NCBI GenBank assembly: GCA_021828245.1
Contig: JAKASC010000047.1
Location: forward strand, 1 to 12,516
Reading direction: 5' to 3'
DNA from: Acidobacteriota bacterium
Lineage (GTDB): Bacteria; Acidobacteriota; Terriglobia; UBA7540
Length of the DNA stretch: 12,516 nucleotides
The position numbers and the translations under genes are program-made. Every line of letters begins with the position of its first letter. The first letter of the stretch is position 1. Shown here in pieces: positions 6,926 through 12,516 of this stretch. Under the pieces are notes generated by a model. That model was not told where the DNA came from, made no database searches, and worked only from the letters and a program-made list of their open reading frames with translations.

Positions 6926-7408
6926 TCACATCCGTCGTGGCTCGGTACTCCGGCGGGAAATTTCCTGCGCGGTGCACTCCTCGCAAAAATAATTTTCGCC
7001 TAAAGTCGAGTACGCGTCTTCGGACAGTCGAATGACGCGGTGGCACGTGGCGCATCGAGTGGGTTCGTAGGCCGGAGGGTTCTCGAGCTTCACAAAGTTA
7101 TATTCGTTCGTTCCGTACCAGACGTACATCTCGGTTTCAAAGCTCTCCTTGCACCGCTTGCAATTCTGCCAGTCGCCTTTGTGCTCTTCTGCGTGATGGT
7201 AGCCGCACAGAGTGAGCCGGCGATGGTTACGGTGGCAACTGTTCCGGGCATAGGAAAAGATGACGTATTCGTCCTCATCATCGCAAATCCACTCGCCACA
7301 GCACTCGGTCTTCATCAGCTTGCCCCTCTTGCCACATAAGCCGCACCGAGCGCGTTCGGCGGCGGGCCCCGTCCGGCGGTCTGCCTTCGACTTGCTTTTC
7401 GTTTTCAT
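6926..7408 (-). CDS. Cys/His-rich putative zinc-binding protein, function unknown
   Basis: This is a 160-residue soluble protein with a Lys/Arg-rich head (MKTKSKSKADRR) and many metal-ligand motifs. In order these are RCGLCGKRG, TECCGEWIC, NSCHRNH, TLCGYHH, NCKRC, then a C-terminal pair RCATCHR and FCEEC about 20 residues apart that looks like a zinc ribbon or LIM-like finger. Two or three structural zinc sites are likely. The middle contains CDDEDEYVIFSYARNSCHR and an aromatic ETEMYVWYGTNEYNF segment. I recall similar uncharacterised proteins in bacteria and fungi but cannot name a family or a role. The ATG at 7408 is preferred because GAGG lies 8 bases upstream (plus-strand 7417-7420). A GTG at 7444 would add 12 residues with a poor ribosome site. 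It is probably the last gene of the minus-strand operon, 51 bases after the aldo/keto reductase. Confidence 0.85.
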   Translation of the reverse strand: MKTKSKSKADRRTGPAAERARCGLCGKRGKLMKTECCGEWICDDEDEYVIFSYARNSCHRNHRRLTLCGYHHAEEHKGDWQNCKRCKESFETEMYVWYGTNEYNFVKLENPPAYEPTRCATCHRVIRLSEDAYSTLGENYFCEECTAQEISRRSTEPRRM

Positions 7409-7459
7409 TGTCAGCGCCTCGTTCGCCGGCTCGCTCCCTGACACCGGCCTGTTATGTTT

Positions 7460-8446
7460 TCACCTATTCACCACTTTCATTCCGCCTTCGGGATAGCGTT
7501 GGCCGGCGGCTGCGCCGAGCGGCAGGATTTCATCCAGGCGCGCCAGGTCGTCGCGTGAAAGTGCGATTTCGGCTGCGGCGATATTTTCTTCCAAGTGCGA
7601 GATGCGGCTGGCGCCGGGAATCGGCACAATGTCTTGACCCTGCGCGAGCACCCAGGCGAGCGCCAGTTGCGCCGGTGTCACGCCCTTTTCGCGGGCCATC
7701 GCTTCTACCCGCCGCACCAAGTCGAGGTTCTTCTGAAAATTTGCACCCTGAAAGCGTGGGTTCATCCGCCGCCAGTCGTCGGGGGCGAGGTCATCGGGAG
7801 ACTTGATTTTGCCGCTCAAAAAGCCGCGCCCCAGCGGGCTGTATGCCACAAAGGTGATGCCCAGTTCCCGGCAAGTTGAAAGAATTTCGGTTTCCGGGTC
7901 GCGGCTCCAGAGCGAGTATTCAGTTTGGAGCGCGGAGATGGGATGCGTCTTGTGCGCGCGGCGGAGGGTGGCGGGCGCAGCTTCGGAAAGGCCCAGGAAG
8001 CGCACCTTGCCTTCTTCCACCAGCCGTGCCATGGCCCCGACGGTTTCTTCAATCGGCACCGTAGGGTCCACGCGGTGCTGGTAATAAAGGTCAATGTGCT
8101 CCACGCCGAGGCGCCTCAAGCTGGCGTCACAGGCCTGGCGGACATATTCCGGCCGGCCGTTAATGGCCAGGAAATTTCCGGCCGTGTCGCGCACATTACC
8201 GAACTTGGTGGCCAGGAGCGCCTGGTCGCGCCGACCTTTCAGGGCACGACCGACCAGTTGCTCATTCCGCCCGTTGCCGTAAACGTCCGCCGTGTCCAGG
8301 AAATTGACGCCCAAGTCGAGCGCCCGATGGATCACCTGCAGCGATTCGCCGTCGTCGCGCGGGCCGTAAAACTCCGACATGCCCATGCAACCGAGTCCGA
8401 CGGCGGAAACTTTTACGTCACTGCGACCGAGCCTTCGGTGCTGCAT
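7460..8446 (-). CDS. Aldo/keto reductase (AKR13/YakC-like)
   Basis: NADPH-dependent reductase of aldehydes or ketones with a (beta/alpha)8 barrel, 328 residues. The catalytic tetrad is intact: Asp51 and Tyr56 in FLDTADVYGNGRNE (49-62), Lys81 in LLATKFG, and His124 in LYYQHRVD (120-127). The opening RRLGRSDVKVSAVGLGCMGM and the late coenzyme-binding VPIPGASRISHLEENIAA (from about 276) are typical of the AKR13 branch. The true substrate cannot be read from sequence. The ATG follows AAGGA by 7 bases. The gene lies 59 bases downstream of the 404-residue protein gene and 51 bases before the zinc-protein gene, all on the minus strand, so it is likely the middle gene of an operon. Confidence 0.93.
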   Translation of the reverse strand: MQHRRLGRSDVKVSAVGLGCMGMSEFYGPRDDGESLQVIHRALDLGVNFLDTADVYGNGRNEQLVGRALKGRRDQALLATKFGNVRDTAGNFLAINGRPEYVRQACDASLRRLGVEHIDLYYQHRVDPTVPIEETVGAMARLVEEGKVRFLGLSEAAPATLRRAHKTHPISALQTEYSLWSRDPETEILSTCRELGITFVAYSPLGRGFLSGKIKSPDDLAPDDWRRMNPRFQGANFQKNLDLVRRVEAMAREKGVTPAQLALAWVLAQGQDIVPIPGASRISHLEENIAAAEIALSRDDLARLDEILPLGAAAGQRYPEGGMKVVNR

Positions 8447-8505
8447 TGGACATTCCTTCTTCCCCCACCCCGGCTACACCGGCAACTTCCCAGGTCCTCT
8501 ACCGT

Positions 8506-9720
8506 TTATTTATAACGGCGCGCGGTGTTCACATAAGGAAGGCGCTCGTTCGCATAAGGACTGCCGTTATTCGCATAGGGGGTGCTGGTATTCGCATAAG
8601 GAGTCCCCACGTTCGCATACGGATTGTTGGCGTAGCCTGGCCCGTACCCCGGCGGCGGGCTCGGGGCCAGCGCCGCATCCATTGCGGCCCTTGGGAGAGG
8701 CGCCGGAGCGTCAGCCTGCTGCGCGAAGGTTGGAATCACCCGCTGGACTTCTTCCCGTGAAAGAGCTTTCCGCGACAAAGCCGCAGGGTTCCCAGCCGTC
8801 CGAAAGTCCGAAATCCGGTAATATTGCGCAGGTTCACTCCTGGCGGGGAACACGGGAAGAATAATGGCGTTTCCAGGGATCTGGGGGAACAGCTGTACGA
8901 ACTGTTTCATCTCGGCCCACGTCGGCGCATAATGGCCGCTTTTGCAAGTCACCACCTTCAGGGTCCCGTCCTGCACCACCATCTCTCCTGCTGCCTGGAC
9001 TGGCCGCCCGCTGAGGAACGAAGAATGATGAAACTTGCCCACTGTGTGCGAGTGGGCATACAGGTTTCCCTCCAGGTCCACCACAAATATCGCCCAGCCC
9101 CTGCCCGAAAACGCGGTGCTATGGTTCTCCGTCGAAAAAGGCAGCTCGTCGAGCACATACTGAAGCACGTTTCCCTTAAAAGTCAGTTGGTACCTCTTTG
9201 CTTCTATATCCTTCAAGTAGGCCACCTGGTCCGTGTCCGCCGCAGGCACGCCGAGATAATCCCAAAAGCTCGTCCTATTTTGTTTCGCCTGGCCATTTTC
9301 CATCCAATCTTGGAATTCGTCTGCCAAGTCGTAGCCGGGCCGATGGTAGGGATCAAGCAGTTCCAGCCAGTAGCTCCTGTTCGTATCGGAAATGGACTTG
9401 GGATCAGCCGGGCCCGTCAAGGTCTTTATTCCTACGCGCCCGGCCTCCGTGCCGGCCTGCTCCGCCAGATACTTCATCGCCTCCCATCGCTTGAGGTTAG
9501 TTTGGCTGCCCGGCTTGCTTTCATGGGGAGGATGGCTGGTGACCCACGATCCGACGTTCATCAATAACCGCTGGAGTACCTTCGCCTTCTCTTGGAGGCT
9601 GCCGCCGAGCCTCAGGAGGACGTCGTAGGTGTGTACATCACCCCAAATCTGGAGGATGAATTCATTGTTCGAGTCTGGCCGAATTTTGGCGTCCCTGAGG
9701 ACTTGCTCATTTATCCACAT
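8506..9720 (-). CDS. Uncharacterised 404-residue protein with HSSFL/AAGE/SGHY core and PYAN-repeat tail
   Basis: Function unknown. There is no signal peptide or membrane segment. The N-terminal half (1-140) is probably helical. Next come FWDYLGVP (152-159), a YLKDIEAKRYQLTF strand-like segment (168-181) and the core: GRGWAIFVVDLEGNLYAHSH (207-226), KFHHSSFLSGRPVQAAGE (229-246) and TCKSGHYAPTWAEM (258-271). I recall this HHSSFL...AAGE...SGHY pattern from plant IQM calmodulin-binding proteins and from scattered bacterial proteins of unknown function; no search was possible. Conserved His231, His232, Glu246 and His263 could be catalytic or ligand-binding (inference). After a Pro/Ala linker the tail (363-398) is a seven-residue repeat built on PYAN. 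The ATG has GGGGGAG 8 bases upstream. It is the first gene of the minus-strand operon and is divergent from the membrane-protein gene. Confidence 0.85.
   Translation of the reverse strand: MWINEQVLRDAKIRPDSNNEFILQIWGDVHTYDVLLRLGGSLQEKAKVLQRLLMNVGSWVTSHPPHESKPGSQTNLKRWEAMKYLAEQAGTEAGRVGIKTLTGPADPKSISDTNRSYWLELLDPYHRPGYDLADEFQDWMENGQAKQNRTSFWDYLGVPAADTDQVAYLKDIEAKRYQLTFKGNVLQYVLDELPFSTENHSTAFSGRGWAIFVVDLEGNLYAHSHTVGKFHHSSFLSGRPVQAAGEMVVQDGTLKVVTCKSGHYAPTWAEMKQFVQLFPQIPGNAIILPVFPARSEPAQYYRISDFRTAGNPAALSRKALSREEVQRVIPTFAQQADAPAPLPRAAMDAALAPSPPPGYGPGYANNPYANVGTPYANTSTPYANNGSPYANERLPYVNTARRYK
8525..8629. repeat. Five 21-bp tandem repeats inside the coding sequence
   Basis: Units start at 8525, 8546, 8567, 8588 and 8609. 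Each carries the plus-strand core TTCGCATAAGG or a close variant (TTCACATAAGG, TTCGCATAGGG, TTCGCATACGG). Read on the minus strand each unit encodes seven residues of the form PYAN plus three variable residues, so unit gain or loss keeps the frame. The core is well conserved while the other bases vary. Confidence 0.92.
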
Positions 9721-9730
9721 TATCTTTTCT

Positions 9731-9738
9731 CCCCCCCC
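9731..9738. repeat. Eight-base C/G homopolymer at a ribosome binding site
   Basis: Eight consecutive C on the plus strand, read as G8 in the mRNA of the 404-residue protein gene. The tract forms part of its Shine-Dalgarno region (G8 followed by AG, then eight bases to the ATG). Confidence 0.75.
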
Positions 9739-9774
9739 TCACTCGCGGCACCAAGACCCATGTTAGTTCGGCCC

Positions 9775-9804
9775 ATCCTACACGAACTTATCTGCTCTTT
9801 TCAA
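9775..9804 (-). promoter_or_regulatory. Candidate promoter of the minus-strand operon
   Basis: On the minus strand TTGAAA (plus-strand 9799-9804, five of six matches) and TAGGAT (9775-9780, four of six) are separated by 18 bases. The -10 lies about 55 bases upstream of the ATG at 9720. It would drive the 404-residue gene, the aldo/keto reductase and the zinc-protein gene. Confidence 0.35.
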
Positions 9805-9881
9805 GCCAGACCGTGCTGGGCTCGAATTGTACTGAGGGTATCGGGATGATGATGGTGGCGAGAAGAGAAATTGGCTGCAGA

Positions 9882-9901
9882 AGGCCCTGCTTTTCGGGCC
9901 T
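9882..9901. other. Perfect 6-bp hairpin in the divergent intergenic region
   Basis: AGGCCC (9882-9887) pairs with GGGCCT (9896-9901) around the loop TGCTTTTC. It lies between the two divergent start regions and has no T-run after it. It may be an operator-like or leader structure, or chance. The rest of 9721-9993 shows no gene. Confidence 0.3.
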
Positions 9902-9933
9902 CGGGATTTGGGCGGTCATTCAAGAGGGCGGGT

Positions 9934-9939
9934 GATAAT
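9934..9939 (+). promoter_or_regulatory. Candidate -10 box of the membrane-protein gene
   Basis: GATAAT matches the -10 consensus at five of six bases and lies 54 bases before the ATG at 9994. No -35 with standard spacing is evident; TTGGGC at 9908-9913 is 20 bases away. Confidence 0.25.
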
Positions 9940-9978
9940 GGCTGAACCAACGACAGCCCGTCTGCGTATATGCCAGAG

Positions 9979-9984
9979 AGGAGG
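9979..9984 (+). promoter_or_regulatory. Shine-Dalgarno site deciding the membrane-protein start
   Basis: A perfect AGGAGG, 9 bases before the ATG at 9994. It rules against the in-frame ATG at 9970. Confidence 0.75.
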
Positions 9985-9993
9985 GCTTTGACC

Positions 9994-10596
9994 ATGGCCA
10001 GTGAACCTCAACCGCCGCGTTTATCCTCACCTTTACCACCAGCACCGCCTGTGCCGCCGCGCCAGGGTCATCACTCCTTGGCGATCGTTCTGGCTATTTT
10101 GGCACTGATCGTGACCGTCGCCGTACTGGCCATCTGGGTGGGCGTTCAATTTCTTTCCCACAGCATGATCCGCGTCAGCCGAGAGAACGGCGAAAAGCAA
10201 GTAACCATCCGTACGCCCGCCGGAACACTTGAGGTGAATAAAGGCGAGCGCGTGGGGGAAGCGGCGCTCGGCTTGCCGATTTATCCCGGAGCGAGACGGC
10301 TTGAGAACCACGACTCCAAAAGCGTGGAGTTGAGTTTTGGCCTTCCGAGCGGCAAAGACATGCGCCTGGTGGTTGCCAAGTTTGAAACCGCCGATTCGCT
10401 CGATGAGGTCGAAAAGTATTACCGGCAACAGATCGGTGACGAAGTGACCAAGTTCACGCCGCGCGACCACGATGGCAAAACCGTTTTCGAAATCAAACAT
10501 CGGGACGAGGAGAAAATCGTCGCCCTCAAACGCGAGGCCGGCGAAACCTTGATTGACTTGGTCCATATGCTGCGCGGCACTCCCCAGCCAAACTGA
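9994..10596 (+). CDS. Single-pass membrane protein of unknown function
   Basis: I do not recognise the family. The 200-residue protein has a Pro-rich cytoplasmic head (about 1-25, with PPAPPVPPR). One hydrophobic helix of about 22 residues follows (29-51), starting at SLAIVLAILALIV, which is a signal anchor. An extracytoplasmic domain makes up the rest. In that domain LGLPIYPGARR (92-102) and the stretch DSLDEVEKYYRQQIGDEV (134-151) resemble small periplasmic domains that carry a YPGA motif and a helix ending in KYYRQQ. It contains no cysteine. The ATG at 9994 is chosen because AGGAGG (9979-9984) lies 9 bases upstream; an in-frame ATG at 9970 overlaps no good ribosome site. It is transcribed alone, divergent from the minus-strand operon and 410 bases before dnaK. 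Confidence 0.85.
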   Translation: MASEPQPPRLSSPLPPAPPVPPRQGHHSLAIVLAILALIVTVAVLAIWVGVQFLSHSMIRVSRENGEKQVTIRTPAGTLEVNKGERVGEAALGLPIYPGARRLENHDSKSVELSFGLPSGKDMRLVVAKFETADSLDEVEKYYRQQIGDEVTKFTPRDHDGKTVFEIKHRDEEKIVALKREAGETLIDLVHMLRGTPQPN

Positions 10597-10869
10597 GGCG
10601 GGACTCGATCAGGACATCTCCAGCGCCTGCCACGGCTTAGGCTTGCTACAGCAGAAGGAGCCAAGGATTACGCGGATAGGCGGCGGTTTAGCGCCCGTCA
10701 AGGATGCTCTTGACTCCAGCCTACTTCCTCATAGCTTAAGACCGTCAATGCGGCATGCCCAACCGGGACGCGAGGCCATCCGAGGCTGGGGTTTCGCCCT
10801 TTTCTGGCTGAGCACAATGCTTTTCGGCAGGGGCCGGCATGCAGACTTGAGAATTTTCGTGTTTGGATA

Positions 10870-10898
10870 TTGACAATGATGCACTAAACCTTCATTAT
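10870..10898 (+). promoter_or_regulatory. Sigma70-type promoter of dnaK
   Basis: A perfect TTGACA (10870-10875) is followed, 17 bases on, by CATTAT (10893-10898, four of six -10 matches). This places transcription start near 10905 and gives a leader of about 100 bases. It is a vegetative promoter; no sigma32-type CCCCAT box accompanies the nearby CTTGAG. Confidence 0.55.
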
Positions 10899-10992
10899 AG
10901 GAGTGAGCTAAATTGGTGGCGGCCTGCATCCAATGCTAATGGAGTCGGGGCTAGCTTCCCGGTGGGGTTGAAGGAGCTCCACTGAACCGTTG

Positions 10993-10998
10993 AGGAGG
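10993..10998 (+). promoter_or_regulatory. Shine-Dalgarno site of dnaK
   Basis: A perfect AGGAGG, 8 bases before the ATG at 11007. Confidence 0.75.
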
Positions 10999-11006
10999 AA
11001 GAAATC

Positions 11007-12516
11007 ATGGGGAAGATTATCGGCATTGACTTAGGGACGACGAACTCGGTGGTGGCCGTGATGGAAGGCGGGACGCCCACGGTCATCACGAATCCGGAGG
11101 GTGGTCGGACCACGCCTTCGGTCGTGGCGTTTACGAAATCTGGAGAACGACTGGTCGGTCAAGTCGCGAAGCGCCAAGCGATTACGAACCCCGAAAACAC
11201 CATTTATTCCATTAAGCGCTTCATGGGGCGTCGCTACAGCGAAGTACAAAATGAAATCAAGATGGTTCCCTACAAGGTGGTGGAGGGGCCGAGCGGCGAC
11301 GCGCGGGTTGAGGCGCTGGGCAAGAGTTATTCTCCACCGGAAATCTCCGCCATGATTTTGCAGAAGATGAAGGACGCCGCCGAGCAGTACCTTGGCCAGA
11401 AGGTCACGCAGGCGGTCATCACGGTTCCGGCTTATTTCAACGACGCGCAGCGGCAGGCGACCAAGGACGCGGGGCGGATTGCCGGGCTGGAGGTGCTGCG
11501 CATCGTCAACGAACCGACCGCGGCAGCGCTCGCTTACGGGCTCGACAAAAAGAAAGACGAGACGATTGCCGTGTATGACTTTGGCGGCGGCACGTTTGAC
11601 ATCTCGATCCTGGAAGTCGGCGAAGGCGTGGTGGAAGTGAAATCCACCAACGGCGACACGCATCTAGGCGGCGACGACATTGACAAACGCATCATGGACT
11701 GGATTGTGGAGGAATTCCGCAAGGACCAGGGCATTGATCTCTCGAAGGATCGCATGGCCTTGCAGCGGCTCAAAGAAGCTGCCGAAAAGGCCAAGTGCGA
11801 GCTTTCGACGGTGCTCGAAACTGAAATCAATCTGCCGTTCATCACCGCGGACGCTTCCGGTCCCAAGCACCTCAGCATGAAGCTGACACGGGCGCGCTTT
11901 GAGCAGATGTGCGAGGACATTTTCCAACGCTCGGTGGGGCCGGTGAAGCAGGCGCTTCAGGACGCGGGGCTCGGGCCCGAGAAAATCAATGAAGTGGTTC
12001 TGGTGGGCGGCTCGACGCGCATTCCGCGCATTCAGGAGATTGTGAAGAACCTGTTCGGGGGCAAGGAGCCGCACAAGGGCGTCAATCCGGACGAAGTTGT
12101 GGCGGTGGGGGCGGCGGTGCAGGCCGGTGTGTTGGGCGGAGAAGTGAAGGACCTGCTGCTGCTGGACGTGACCCCGCTCACGCTCGGCGTGGAAACGCTG
12201 GGCGGCGTGATGACGCCTTTGATTCCACGCAACACAACAATTCCAACGCGCAAGTCGGAGATCTTCTCAACGGCGGCCGACAATCAGACGTCGGTGGAAA
12301 TCCACGTTTTGCAAGGCGAACGGCCGATGGCCAAGGACAACCGGACGCTCGGCAAGTTCCATCTGGTCGGTATTCCACCGGCTCCGCGCGGGCTGCCGCA
12401 GATCGAGGTCACTTTTGACATTGACGCCAACGGCATCCTGAACGTCTCGGCCAAGGACAAAGGAACGGGCCAGGAGCAGAAAATCACCATTACCTCCTCG
12501 AGTGGCCTCACCAAGG
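11007..12516 (+). CDS. dnaK: Chaperone protein DnaK (Hsp70), 3' end outside the window
   Basis: ATP-driven cytosolic chaperone that works with DnaJ and GrpE. The reading frame runs without interruption from the ATG to the window edge, 503 codons out of the roughly 630-640 usual for the family. It covers the whole nucleotide-binding domain, the linker and most of the substrate-binding beta-domain. Visible motifs are IGIDLGTTNS (5-14), VPAYFNDAQRQATKDAG (140-156), NEPTAAALAYG (168-178), VYDFGGGTFDISIL (189-202), VVLVGGSTRIPRIQ (330-343), the interdomain linker DLLLLDVTP (382-390), and FDIDANGILNVSAKDK of the beta-domain. The helical lid lies beyond the window. A strong AGGAGG and a sigma70-type promoter precede it. 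grpE and dnaJ are not upstream; whether dnaJ follows cannot be seen. Confidence 0.98.
   Translation, partial: MGKIIGIDLGTTNSVVAVMEGGTPTVITNPEGGRTTPSVVAFTKSGERLVGQVAKRQAITNPENTIYSIKRFMGRRYSEVQNEIKMVPYKVVEGPSGDARVEALGKSYSPPEISAMILQKMKDAAEQYLGQKVTQAVITVPAYFNDAQRQATKDAGRIAGLEVLRIVNEPTAAALAYGLDKKKDETIAVYDFGGGTFDISILEVGEGVVEVKSTNGDTHLGGDDIDKRIMDWIVEEFRKDQGIDLSKDRMALQRLKEAAEKAKCELSTVLETEINLPFITADASGPKHLSMKLTRARFEQMCEDIFQRSVGPVKQALQDAGLGPEKINEVVLVGGSTRIPRIQEIVKNLFGGKEPHKGVNPDEVVAVGAAVQAGVLGGEVKDLLLLDVTPLTLGVETLGGVMTPLIPRNTTIPTRKSEIFSTAADNQTSVEIHVLQGERPMAKDNRTLGKFHLVGIPPAPRGLPQIEVTFDIDANGILNVSAKDKGTGQEQKITITSSSGLTK

Larger units (their letters stand above)
10597..11006. other. 410-base non-coding gap before dnaK
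   Basis: No convincing gene is seen here. The gap holds a 6-bp hairpin (GTCAAG 10697-10702 with CTTGAC 10709-10714), a GGATTACGCGGAT stretch at 10665-10677 reminiscent of dispersed bacterial repeats, the dnaK promoter at 10870-10898, and an approximately 100-base dnaK leader. No CIRCE element (TTAGCACTC-N9-GAGTGCTAA) is present. GAGTGAGCTAA at 10901-10911 resembles only one half of it. Confidence 0.6.

Noticed and set aside
8525..8629. CRISPR-like array
   Set aside because: The 21-bp units are contiguous with no spacers and encode an in-frame peptide repeat.
8379..8864. Plus-strand frame with a Ser-His-Lys/Cys repeat (SHKEGARSHKDC and similar)
   Set aside because: The periodicity is the mirror of the 21-bp PYAN repeat coded on the minus strand. 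The frame spans the boundary of two real minus-strand genes and has no ribosome site.
8824..9567. Plus-strand frame of 247 codons opposite the 404-residue protein gene
   Set aside because: The minus-strand gene has a good ribosome site, a constrained core and full length; this frame is its shadow.
10553..10873. Plus-strand frame of 106 codons in the dnaK upstream gap
   Set aside because: It starts inside the preceding gene in another frame, has no ribosome site, and its product is low in recognisable features.
10881..10911. CIRCE-like element upstream of dnaK
   Set aside because: Only one half-site (GAGTGAGCTAA) resembles GAGTGCTAA, with a two-base insertion, and no matching left arm lies at nine bases.

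Overview
The window is GC-rich, gene-dense bacterial chromosome with mostly housekeeping content. A Kdo hydroxylase homologue and a lipobox lipoprotein point to a Gram-negative (diderm) cell. The mix of genes and the Shine-Dalgarno style would fit Acidobacteriota or a similar soil or sediment phylum. That placement is an inference from gene content, not from a marker search. No rRNA, tRNA, CRISPR array, insertion sequence or phage gene is visible.

Layout: (1) 44-3176, plus strand: fabF, etfB, etfA. (2) 3212-4712, minus strand: a Kdo hydroxylase homologue followed by a small Cys-containing lipoprotein. (3) 4991-6874, plus strand: trpS and scpA, abutting with no spacer; the usual partner scpB does not follow. 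(4) 6926-9720, minus strand: a probable three-gene operon of a 404-residue protein with an unusual conserved core and a C-terminal PYAN heptad repeat, an aldo/keto reductase, and a small Cys/His-rich putative zinc protein. (5) 9994-10596, plus strand: a single-pass membrane protein of unknown function. (6) 11007 to the window end: dnaK, cut off by the edge after 503 codons, behind a 410-base gap that holds a good sigma70-type promoter.

How the genes work together: fabF elongates acyl-ACP chains and EtfAB accepts electrons from acyl-CoA or other flavin dehydrogenases, so block 1 concerns fatty-acid and redox metabolism. The Kdo hydroxylase would modify the inner core of lipopolysaccharide. trpS, scpA and dnaK are core translation, chromosome condensation and protein-folding genes.

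The part most likely to be poorly described is the minus-strand operon 6926-9720. Its first protein has a HHSSFL / AAGE / SGHY core that I recall, from memory only, from plant IQM calmodulin-binding proteins and uncharacterised bacterial proteins. Its last protein is a multi-CxxC protein of no assigned function.
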